Of a stretch of DNA of 64,000 nucleotides, positions 37,653 through 45,572 are shown piece by piece. The translations under genes were made by a program, and so were the position numbers. Position 1 is the first letter of the stretch. Every line of letters starts with the position of its first letter. The notes under the pieces are model-generated. The model searched no databases and had not been told where the DNA came from. It was given only the letters and a program-made list of their open reading frames with translations. The stretch comes from Corynebacterium kroppenstedtii DSM 44385 (GTDB lineage Bacteria; Actinomycetota; Actinomycetes; Mycobacteriales; Mycobacteriaceae). The DNA is taken from NCBI RefSeq assembly GCF_000023145.1, contig NC_012704.1:930001-994000 (forward strand), read 5' to 3'.

Positions 37653-38996
37653 TTATGCCCCCAAGACTGACTGTCCGCAGACGCGGATAACGTTGCCGTT
37701 AATCGCTTCCGACGCGGGCGACGCGAAGTATGCAATCGTCTCTGCAACGTCAATGGTGAGCCCACCTTGCTGCAGAGAATTCAGCCGACGCCCGACCTCG
37801 CGGGTAACGACCGGAATCGCCGCGGTCATCTGCGTTTCGATGAAACCGGGCGCGACTGCGTTGACAGTGATTCCGTGGCCGGCGGACTCGGAAAATGAGT
37901 CAACGAAACCGATGACTCCTGCCTTGCTGTAGGCATAGTTGGTTTGTCCTCTATTGCCGGCAATACCTGCCATCGAGGAGACACCGATAACGCGACCGTT
38001 GTCGTTGATGGCCCCGAGCTCGAGTAGACGTTCGGTGATTGTCAGCGGGGCAGTGATATTGACGGCCATGACGGATTTCCATCGAGCGTCGTCCATGCCA
38101 GCCATCGTCTTGTCGCGGGTAATTCCGGCATTGTGGACGATGATGTCGATACCGGTCTTATGCCGTTCTTTGACATGGCGCGCAAGGGTGTCGGCCGCGT
38201 CGGGCGCAGTTACGTCGAGGCCGAGGGACGTTCCGTTGACCTCATTTGCGGTTTCAGCCAGTGCTTCCCCTGCAGCGGGAATATCGACGCAAATCACGTG
38301 GGCACCATCGCGCGCGAGAGTTTGTGCAATCGTCTTTCCAATTCCGCGGGCCGCACCCGTGACGACAGAAATTTTCCCTTTGAGAGGCTTGTCCCAGTCA
38401 ACCGAGGGGGATGGGGCTTCGTTCAGCCGGATCACCTGAGCGTCGACGTAGGCAGATTTCCCGGATAGCAGGAAACACAACGTGGATTCGAGGCTGCTCA
38501 GTGGGGTGTTCGGGTCGGTGTAGACCAATTGGACAGTTGCGCCCCTCCGCATCTCTTTAGCCAGCGACCGAGTAAAACCTTCTAGTCCTCGCTGGGCGAC
38601 GCGCGCCGCCGCAGTTGTCGTGCTCTCTGGGGTATGTCCAATGACGACGATGCGTGCGCATGGAGCTAGTTTTCGAATGACCGGATTCACGGTTTCATAC
38701 AACTCGAGCGAATCGGCAGGGGTGGTGAAGCCGGTGGCGTCGATAACGAGGCCAGCGATTTTCCCGTCGGTTGCAGGGGAGCCGTCGTCTCGAGTGTCGA
38801 TGATGGTGTAAGTCGGTTCGAGAAGCTCCCGGATGGAGGATGCCAGAGACCCGGATCCCGTGACGATGATGGGCCCGTTTAGAGGGGGTTGGCCAGGTTC
38901 AAACCGGCGGAGTTTTTCCGGTTTGGGTAATCCAAGCTTCGATGCGAGCAGCGATCCTGCCCCCGAATTGACGAACTGTGCGTAACTGTCAGCCAT
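37653..38996 (-). CDS. FabG4-like 3-ketoacyl reductase
   Basis: A high-molecular-weight FabG of 447 residues with two Rossmann-type domains. The N-terminal one (about 1-200) has degenerate motifs. The C-terminal SDR domain has VTGAARGIGKTIA for the nucleotide, HNAGITRDKTM, and the catalytic YAYSKAG Tyr-x-x-x-Lys. Mycobacterial FabG4 reduces long-chain 3-ketoacyl-CoA with NADH. It is translated as the first gene of a two-gene unit with the MaoC protein, divergent from the thiolase gene. Confidence 0.9.
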   Translation of the reverse strand: MADSYAQFVNSGAGSLLASKLGLPKPEKLRRFEPGQPPLNGPIIVTGSGSLASSIRELLEPTYTIIDTRDDGSPATDGKIAGLVIDATGFTTPADSLELYETVNPVIRKLAPCARIVVIGHTPESTTTAAARVAQRGLEGFTRSLAKEMRRGATVQLVYTDPNTPLSSLESTLCFLLSGKSAYVDAQVIRLNEAPSPSVDWDKPLKGKISVVTGAARGIGKTIAQTLARDGAHVICVDIPAAGEALAETANEVNGTSLGLDVTAPDAADTLARHVKERHKTGIDIIVHNAGITRDKTMAGMDDARWKSVMAVNITAPLTITERLLELGAINDNGRVIGVSSMAGIAGNRGQTNYAYSKAGVIGFVDSFSESAGHGITVNAVAPGFIETQMTAAIPVVTREVGRRLNSLQQGGLTIDVAETIAYFASPASEAINGNVIRVCGQSVLGA

Positions 38997-39031
38997 GGAA
39001 AATCCCTTCGTGGATACGTTTTACGAGTTTC

Positions 39032-39055
39032 TGTTCAATTAGCCTACGGTGAACA
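39032..39055. promoter_or_regulatory. Inverted repeat in the divergent reductase/thiolase promoter region
   Basis: TGTTCA (39032-39037) and TGAACA (39050-39055), perfect 6-bp arms 12 bases apart, centred in the 110-base divergent gap. It is placed to control both directions. Confidence 0.4.
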
Positions 39056-39106
39056 TACACAATATGAGAGAGTTTTAGTGATATGAATCTCAGAGAGGGG
39101 CAACCT

Positions 39107-40411
39107 ATGACTCGTAAGGTAGCAATTATCGGCGGAAACCGTATTCCGTTCGCGCGGTCGAACGGGCGGTACGCGAATGCATCCAACCAGGATATGTTGA
39201 CATCCACCATCGATGGATTGGTGAGCAGGTTCCACCTGCAGGATGAGCGTTTAGGAATGGTTGCCGCGGGAGCAGTACTTAAGCACTCGCGCGACTTCAA
39301 TTTGACCAGGGAATGTGTCCTTGGGTCACACTTGGCGTCGGATACGCCGGCTTTCGATATCCAGCAAGCGTGTGGCACGGGGCTTGCTGCAGCGATTCAA
39401 GTGGCAGATGCGATATCGCTGGGACGCATCGATTCCGGCATAGCCGGTGGCGTTGATACAACTTCCGACGCACCAATCGCGCTGAATGATGACCTCCGGA
39501 AGCTGTTGATTAAGGCCTCTACGGCCAAAACGACGGGCCAGCGGCTCAAGCTTCTGGGGAAGATTCGGCCGCAACTGCTTGTCCCTGAGCAGCCTCGCAA
39601 TGGGGAGCCTCGCACGGGTCTGTCGATGGGGGATCATGCGGCCATTACTGCGCGTGAAATGGGGATTTCCCGCCAGCAGCAGGACGAGTTTGCTGCCTCA
39701 AGTCATCAGAAACTTGCTGCTGCCTATGACGAAGGTTTCTTTGATGACCTCATCACGCCGTACCTGGGGCTGAGCCGAGATAACAACTTGAGGCCGGATT
39801 CTACGGTGGAAAAACTGTCAAAGCTCAAGCCTGTGTTCGGTAAGAAGGATGCTGAACGTCACGGTGTGCGGGCAACTATGACTGCCGGTAACTCCACACC
39901 GCTTACCGATGGTGCCTCTGCGGTCTTGTTAGCGTCCGAGGACTGGGCGGAGCAGCACAATCTCCCTGTCAGAGCACACCTTGTTGACTCTGAAACAGCC
40001 GCCGTCGACTTTGTTCATGGACGCGGACGGCTGACGCCCGATGGACTGTTGATGGCCCCCACCTACGCGGTTCCGCGGTTACTGCGTCGTAATGGCCTGA
40101 CACTTCAGGACTTCGATTTCTACGAGATCCACGAAGCCTTCGCCTCCCAGGTGCTGGCGACGCTCGCGGCGTGGGAGTCCCCGGAATACTGCTCGCAGCG
40201 TTTGGGCTTGGACGAGCCTTTGGGCGCCATCGATCGGTCCAAGCTGAATGTGAAGGGTTCGTCTTTGGCAGCTGGTCATCCGTTCGCAGCGACCGGCGGT
40301 CGTCTCTTAGCGACGGCGGCCAAGCTGTTGGAGCAGAAGGGATCCGGCCGCGCATTGGTATCCATTTGTGCTGCGGGCGGTCAAGGCGTGACCGCGATTC
40401 TCGAACGGTAA
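39107..40411 (+). CDS. Acetyl-CoA acyltransferase (FadA2-like thiolase)
   Basis: A thiolase of about 434 residues. The nucleophile is QQACGTGLAAA, the His region is YEIHEAFASQ, and the C-terminal second cysteine is ICAAGGQG; GSSLAAGHPFAATGGR is the conserved glycine-rich stretch. ATG 39107 is chosen because AGAGAGGGG lies 6 bases upstream; ATG 39083 would add 8 residues. Either degradative beta-oxidation or a biosynthetic role is possible. With the divergent reductase and hydratase it could complete three of the four steps of an acyl elongation or oxidation cycle; no acyl-CoA dehydrogenase lies nearby. Confidence 0.9.
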   Translation: MTRKVAIIGGNRIPFARSNGRYANASNQDMLTSTIDGLVSRFHLQDERLGMVAAGAVLKHSRDFNLTRECVLGSHLASDTPAFDIQQACGTGLAAAIQVADAISLGRIDSGIAGGVDTTSDAPIALNDDLRKLLIKASTAKTTGQRLKLLGKIRPQLLVPEQPRNGEPRTGLSMGDHAAITAREMGISRQQQDEFAASSHQKLAAAYDEGFFDDLITPYLGLSRDNNLRPDSTVEKLSKLKPVFGKKDAERHGVRATMTAGNSTPLTDGASAVLLASEDWAEQHNLPVRAHLVDSETAAVDFVHGRGRLTPDGLLMAPTYAVPRLLRRNGLTLQDFDFYEIHEAFASQVLATLAAWESPEYCSQRLGLDEPLGAIDRSKLNVKGSSLAAGHPFAATGGRLLATAAKLLEQKGSGRALVSICAAGGQGVTAILER

Positions 40412-40417
40412 TCGTCG

Positions 40418-40457
40418 TTCCTGCTTGGTGTTTATCCGCCAAGCAGGAATCTGTTTT
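40418..40457 (+). terminator. Terminator of the thiolase gene
   Basis: A perfect 11-bp stem TTCCTGCTTGG (40418-40428)/CCAAGCAGGAA (40439-40449) with a 10-base loop and TCTGTTTT after it. Confidence 0.92.
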
Positions 40458-40584
40458 CGGTCTTTGGGCTGTGCGCAGTGGTAGTCGACAAGGTAGTGAC
40501 CTTGACAGTCGAGCAGCAGTCAAGGTTCCGACGCTGCCAGCCTTGGCGGTCATGGATAAGAAACGCATGAAAGAGTGAGCAAAA

Positions 40585-41562
40585 GTGGTTGTGGTCGGTC
40601 TGACGGGCGGTATTGGCTCAGGTAAATCCACTGTCGCAAAGAGGTTGTCTGATCACGGAGCGATTGTCGTCGACGGCGACAAAATAGCCCGTGAGATCGT
40701 GGAACCGGGAGAGCCCGCTTTATCGGAGCTCTCTGAAGAATTCGGTTCCGACATTCTCATGAGCGACGGGTCTCTGGACCGTAAAGAGCTGGCCCGGCGC
40801 GCGTTTGTCTCCGAGGACCGCACGAAGGCGTTGAACGCTATCATGCATCCACGGATTCATGAACGGGCATATGAACTCTTTCGTGCTTCTGCCGACGCGT
40901 CGATCGTCGTCTTTGATATGCCTTTGCTGATCGAGAACAACCTGGACCGAATGTGTGGTGTGGTTGTGGTCGTGACTGCCGACGAAGACACACGAGTTCA
41001 ACGGCTGGTGGCGCATCGGGGTTTCGACGAAGATGATGCACGGCAGCGAATCAGGGCGCAGTTGTCGGACGCAGATCGAACTCCATCCGCCGACGTCATT
41101 GTGGATAACTCAGGCACGCCCGATCATCTTCTGGAGTCGGTGGATAAATTATGGGATTCCCGTTTGGCTCGATGGGGGCGCGTGACTGAACAGGATGAGA
41201 GTGCCAGCCGTGAGACGGATGGTCTCGTGCTGTTCCACCGTCAGGGTCGTCAGCAACGCTTCCGACGGCGGGTCGAGTGGGTCTTCGGGCCGGAAGCAGA
41301 CGTTGAGTTTGGCAGAGATACCGATAAGCCACTGTTCGCATCAGTATCCCGGCACGCTCCCGGCGAAGGGGGCTCCGGTGGAGTGGATGAGAGTACTCGT
41401 GAAAAGCTTTCGTGGCTGGGCTTTAGCCGCCAGTCGGGGAGCGACGACCACTGGAGCGAAGCCTTCCAGAGCGACGACCGCCGTGCCACCGATGACACCG
41501 ATTATCCCCTCGACGTGTGGAGGAGCGGAGACCCCATCGACCCGGCAACTATCCGCTTGTAA
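40585..41562 (+). CDS. coaE: Dephospho-CoA kinase with a C-terminal extension
   Basis: The last enzyme of coenzyme A synthesis, phosphorylating dephospho-CoA. The P-loop VGLTGGIGSGKST opens the protein, and VVDGDKIAREIVEPG, VFDMPLLIENN and RVQRLVAHRG follow. The kinase fold ends near residue 200, and about 120 further residues continue in frame: Arg-, Gly-, Ser- and Asp-rich, with WVFGPEADVEFG and PLDVWRSGDPIDP. I recognise no domain there; mycobacterial CoaE carries a different, UPF0157 (GrpB-like) extension. The start is GTG 40585. Confidence 0.93.
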   Translation: MVVVGLTGGIGSGKSTVAKRLSDHGAIVVDGDKIAREIVEPGEPALSELSEEFGSDILMSDGSLDRKELARRAFVSEDRTKALNAIMHPRIHERAYELFRASADASIVVFDMPLLIENNLDRMCGVVVVVTADEDTRVQRLVAHRGFDEDDARQRIRAQLSDADRTPSADVIVDNSGTPDHLLESVDKLWDSRLARWGRVTEQDESASRETDGLVLFHRQGRQQRFRRRVEWVFGPEADVEFGRDTDKPLFASVSRHAPGEGGSGGVDESTREKLSWLGFSRQSGSDDHWSEAFQSDDRRATDDTDYPLDVWRSGDPIDPATIRL

Positions 41563-41681
41563 CCACGATGGATGGGTTGATCTCCGGACTGGCTCTGCTG
41601 CTTAGTCGGGGTTGTTGGTGATCGTTTCCACGGTCTAGTGCGAAACCGCGCCATCGGAGAATGAGGGTTACACTCGCGGTT

Positions 41682-43871
41682 ATGGCATTCGCTGCAGAAC
41701 ATCCCATCCTTTCGCAATCAGAATTTCGTCCAGTCGGTGACATCGAGCGGACGAGCAAACCTTTTGAGGTTGTTAGCGATTATGAGCCTGCGGGAGACCA
41801 ACCCCAGGCTATTAAGGAAATTGATGAAAGGCTTCGTCGCGGTGAGCGCGACGTTGTTTTAATGGGGGCTACGGGCACAGGGAAGTCTGCGACGGCCGCA
41901 TGGCTTATTGAGAAGCAACAGCGACCAACATTAGTTATGGCCCCGAATAAAACGTTGGCAGCTCAGCTAGCCAATGAGCTACGGCAACTGTTGCCGAATA
42001 ACGCGGTCGAATACTTCGTCAGCTACTACGACTATTACCAACCAGAAGCTTATATCGCGCAAACTGACACGTATATCGAAAAAGATTCCTCGATTAACGA
42101 AGACGTTGAGCGTTTACGACATTCAGCCACGTCTAATCTTTTATCACGGCGCGATGTCGTTGTTGTGAGCTCGGTGTCGTGTATCTATGGGTTAGGGACT
42201 CCGCAGTCGTACTTAGATCGGTCTATCCCTCTTCGCGTCGGAGAGGAAGTCGACAGAGACCAATTCCTCCGATTGCTGGTCGATGTGCAATACACACGTA
42301 ATGATGTTGCGTTCACTCGCGGGACATTCAGAGTTAAAGGTGACGTCGTCGATATTATTCCTGCCTACGAAGAGGTAGGCGTTCGTGTCGAATTCTTTGG
42401 AGATGAAATCGATAGCCTTCATACGATCCATCCATTGACTGGGGAAGTGATCGACACTCACGATCAATTACGAATCTTCCCGGCAACTCACTATGTGGCT
42501 GGGCCTGAGCGTATGGCGAAGGCCGAGGAAGCTATTAAAGCGGAATTGAAAGATCGATTAGCAGATCTTGAAAATCGAGGGAAGCTTGTCGAAGCTCAAC
42601 GGTTGCGAATGCGAACAGAGTTCGATCTGGAAATGATTGAACAAGTTGGGTTCTGCTCAGGAATTGAGAACTACTCACGCCATATCGATGGGCGTGAAGC
42701 GGGTAGCGCCCCGGCAACGCTGATCGACTACTTCCCAGAGGACTTCCTAACGATCATCGACGAGTCGCACGTCACTGTCCCGCAAATCGGCGGAATGTTT
42801 GAGGGTGATGCGTCGCGCAAGAGAAACCTCATTGACTTCGGCTTCCGGCTACCGAGCGCCATCGACAACCGGCCTCTCACCTGGGATGAGTTCGATGCAC
42901 GTAAAGGCCAATGCGTGTACATGTCCGCCACACCCGGCGACTATGAGTTGGAAGCCGCGGGTGGTGAATATGTTGAACAGGTCATTCGCCCCACGGGTCT
43001 CGTCGACCCCAAGATTGTGGTTAAACCCACAAAGGGCCAAATCGATGACCTCATGGAAGAAATCCGTCAACGAACAGACAAGAATGAACGAGTTCTCGTC
43101 ACGACGTTGACCAAGAAAATGGCTGAAGACCTCACGGATTACCTGGCGGATGCCGGAATTCGCGTTCGTTATCTCCATTCGGACATCGATACGCTGCAGC
43201 GCGTCGAGCTTCTCCGTGACTTAAGGCTTGGAAAATACGATGTTCTCGTCGGGATCAACCTCTTGCGAGAGGGGCTCGATCTCCCGGAGGTGAGCCTCGT
43301 TTCCATTCTCGATGCCGATAAAGAAGGTTTCCTACGTTCTACGCGGTCCTTAATTCAGACCATCGGCCGTGCCGCCCGAAATGTCAGCGGTGAAGTCCAC
43401 ATGTACGCGGATACTGTCACCGATTCCATGGCTCAGGCAATTGACGAAACTGAGCGTCGTCGGGAAAAGCAGATCGCATTTAACAAAGAGCACAATATTG
43501 ATCCTCAGCCCTTGCGGAAGAAGATTGCCGACATTCTCGATCAGGTCTATGACAACGAGAGCGAAGCTGACGAACACGGGCCCGGTGGCACAACAACTGC
43601 CGGAGGCGGTGCACAAACATCTGCTAACGGGAATGGTCAGAAGGTTCAGTCAACCTCTTCATTAACGTCCGACGCTGCACTGGCCGGGGACCAAGAACCG
43701 GATTACACAGAAATGACCCGCGACGACCTTGTTCGCCTCCGCGACGATTTAACCCGACAAATGGGCGACGCCGCGAGAGACCTGAAATTCGAACTCGCCG
43801 CGCGGCTCCGTGACGAACTTGTTGGCGTCAAGAAAGAACTCAAGGAAATCACCGAAGCCGGAGTTGAATAG
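41682..43871 (+). CDS. uvrB: Excinuclease ABC subunit B
   Basis: The damage-verification helicase of nucleotide excision repair, about 729 residues. Visible: Walker [14 protein letters not shown], the beta-hairpin region [24 protein letters not shown] box, helicase motifs QTIGRAARN and [13 protein letters not shown], and a C-terminal UvrC-binding UVR helix pair at about 690-729. ATG 41682 (MAFAAEHPI) matches C. glutamicum; ATG 41661 would add 7 residues. A Gly/Ala/Thr-rich insertion of about 45 residues precedes the UVR motif. No SOS box was seen upstream. Confidence 0.97.
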   Translation: MAFAAEHPILSQSEFRPVGDIERTSKPFEVVSDYEPAGDQPQAIKEIDERLRRGERDVVLMGATGTGKSATAAWLIEKQQRPTLVMAPNKTLAAQLANELRQLLPNNAVEYFVSYYDYYQPEAYIAQTDTYIEKDSSINEDVERLRHSATSNLLSRRDVVVVSSVSCIYGLGTPQSYLDRSIPLRVGEEVDRDQFLRLLVDVQYTRNDVAFTRGTFRVKGDVVDIIPAYEEVGVRVEFFGDEIDSLHTIHPLTGEVIDTHDQLRIFPATHYVAGPERMAKAEEAIKAELKDRLADLENRGKLVEAQRLRMRTEFDLEMIEQVGFCSGIENYSRHIDGREAGSAPATLIDYFPEDFLTIIDESHVTVPQIGGMFEGDASRKRNLIDFGFRLPSAIDNRPLTWDEFDARKGQCVYMSATPGDYELEAAGGEYVEQVIRPTGLVDPKIVVKPTKGQIDDLMEEIRQRTDKNERVLVTTLTKKMAEDLTDYLADAGIRVRYLHSDIDTLQRVELLRDLRLGKYDVLVGINLLREGLDLPEVSLVSILDADKEGFLRSTRSLIQTIGRAARNVSGEVHMYADTVTDSMAQAIDETERRREKQIAFNKEHNIDPQPLRKKIADILDQVYDNESEADEHGPGGTTTAGGGAQTSANGNGQKVQSTSSLTSDAALAGDQEPDYTEMTRDDLVRLRDDLTRQMGDAARDLKFELAARLRDELVGVKKELKEITEAGVE

Positions 43872-43992
43872 TGTCAACAGCCCAGTGGCTTCAGCCCGCG
43901 CAATGTCACTGAGTGAAGTACAACGAAGTGACGTACCATAAAAGCTAAGGTTACTGTCGACATCGTCGACAAATGAGGTTGGGAAGGTAGAA

Positions 43993-44433
43993 ATGAGCAA
44001 ATACTCGACAATCGTTGTTGGTACAGACGGGTCTCAGTCGTCGCTTCTCGCAGTCGAGCGAGCAGCCGAAATCGCAGCGGCCTTGGACGCCACAGTAACC
44101 ATCGGTTGCGCCTACTACGAAAACCAAGAAGAAGCCTCGAAGACCCTCCGCCAAGATTCCGTTACCGTCCTTGGCGACGACCCCGCACGTAAAAACCTAG
44201 AAAGTGCGGTAGAAGCGGCGCGCCGGGTCGGTGCAACCAACATTGAAACGGCAGTTCGGAAGGGAACGCCGGTCGAAGCGCTCATGGCCATCGTGAAAGA
44301 AGTCGACGCCGATCTCCTGGTGGTGGGAAACCGAGGAATTAACTCTCTGACCGGACGATTGTTGGGATCGGTTCCAGCCGACGTGGCTCGTCAATCAAAT
44401 TGCGATGTTATGATCGTCCACACGGTTGACTAA
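43993..44433 (+). CDS. Universal stress protein
   Basis: A 146-residue single UspA domain. The N-terminus IVVGTDGSQSSLLAVERA and the ATP-binding pattern GNRGINSLTGRLLGS (G-x2-G-x9-G-S) show the nucleotide-binding subtype. A good GGGAAGGTAG ribosome binding site precedes the ATG. The role is unknown in detail. Confidence 0.92.
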   Translation: MSKYSTIVVGTDGSQSSLLAVERAAEIAAALDATVTIGCAYYENQEEASKTLRQDSVTVLGDDPARKNLESAVEAARRVGATNIETAVRKGTPVEALMAIVKEVDADLLVVGNRGINSLTGRLLGSVPADVARQSNCDVMIVHTVD

Positions 44434-44570
44434 GACTTAGCTAAAACATGATGTAGACGAAGCCAGTACGTCGTTTCCAGCCAGGATTGGCTCCTTGTCC
44501 ACTACACCTGATTGGGTGCCAAAACAAAGCATCCTCTTGCCGTGGGTTTTCTTCGGTATAAGATCGACCC

Positions 44571-45572
44571 ATGCTCCCCACTGGATTGTCTCGTAATATC
44601 CGCCGACGTTTGTATGGTGCTGTTTTAGCAGCATCGATGATGTGCCTGCCGGCTCTGCAAGCACCACAAATGTTGCCACGTGCTGCAGCTGCTCCAGCGG
44701 GGCAGGGGTGTGTTCCCTTTGCGAATGCGGCTGTGAAGTGCTCTGTTCATTCCGCCACGATGAACCGGGATATTTCTGTAGTCATCCGTCCATCGCATAC
44801 TGCCAACAACCCGCGTGTGGTCCAGTTCTTGGGCGGCATGGGCATTAAAAATGACACGAATGAGTGGCTGACCGATGGGCGCGCTTTAGAGCATATGGAC
44901 TCGACGGATGCCACCTTGGTGTTCCCAGCGGGGGATTCGGCAAGTCTGTATACCGACTGGGATCATCCCACCGCTGATGGCAGGGTATTTAAATACAAGA
45001 CTTTTCTTTCTGAAGAATTACCCGCATATCTTGCTAACAATTTCGGCGTTCCAGGTGGGGGAGCCGGGCATACATTAGTCACCGGCATCTCAGCGGGAGC
45101 CTGGGGTGCGATGGGCTTGGCCGCTCAACGTCCCGATTTTTACCGCAGCGTTCTTGCCATGTCTGGCTTCTACGATTCCAGGATGCCCGACCAGTGGTTA
45201 ACCACCGACCTCCAGCCTCTCCTGACGGAGGGCGTGAACACTGTGCCCTGGTTCAATCTGGCTAATCGACGGGCGGCTAATCCCTCGGAGAATCTACAGA
45301 ATTTGACGATGCCCATCATCGTGACGTCGGCTTCAGGTGTGATCAATCCTCTTGCCGATTACGGCGATAACCTGGTCGGCGCCGTCACTGAAGGTATCCC
45401 GATGGAAGCGGGGGCGACCGTCCAAACAGCGGAATTCGTCGCCCAGGCCCGCGCAGCAGGTGTCAACATTGATTACCGCCTGGATCCTATAGGCGTTCAT
45501 GGTTGGGACACGTGGTCACGGATGGCGTGGGATCAAGGTGTGATGAATCAAGCGCTTTCGAACATCGGCTGA
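44571..45572 (+). CDS. Secreted antigen-85/mycolyltransferase-like esterase
   Basis: An exported alpha/beta-hydrolase of 333 residues. The signal peptide is about 1-41 with PRAAAAPA before the cleavage site. VVQFLGGMG and LVFPAGDSASLYTDWDHP match the esterase-D/antigen-85 pattern, the nucleophile elbow is TGISAGAWGAMGLA, and GVHGWDTWSRM carries the C-terminal His. Corynebacterial mycolyltransferases transfer mycolates to trehalose and arabinogalactan. If this organism lacks mycolates, as reported for C. kroppenstedtii, the substrate must differ. It overlaps the convergent helicase gene by 25 bases. Confidence 0.85.
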   Translation: MLPTGLSRNIRRRLYGAVLAASMMCLPALQAPQMLPRAAAAPAGQGCVPFANAAVKCSVHSATMNRDISVVIRPSHTANNPRVVQFLGGMGIKNDTNEWLTDGRALEHMDSTDATLVFPAGDSASLYTDWDHPTADGRVFKYKTFLSEELPAYLANNFGVPGGGAGHTLVTGISAGAWGAMGLAAQRPDFYRSVLAMSGFYDSRMPDQWLTTDLQPLLTEGVNTVPWFNLANRRAANPSENLQNLTMPIIVTSASGVINPLADYGDNLVGAVTEGIPMEAGATVQTAEFVAQARAAGVNIDYRLDPIGVHGWDTWSRMAWDQGVMNQALSNIG

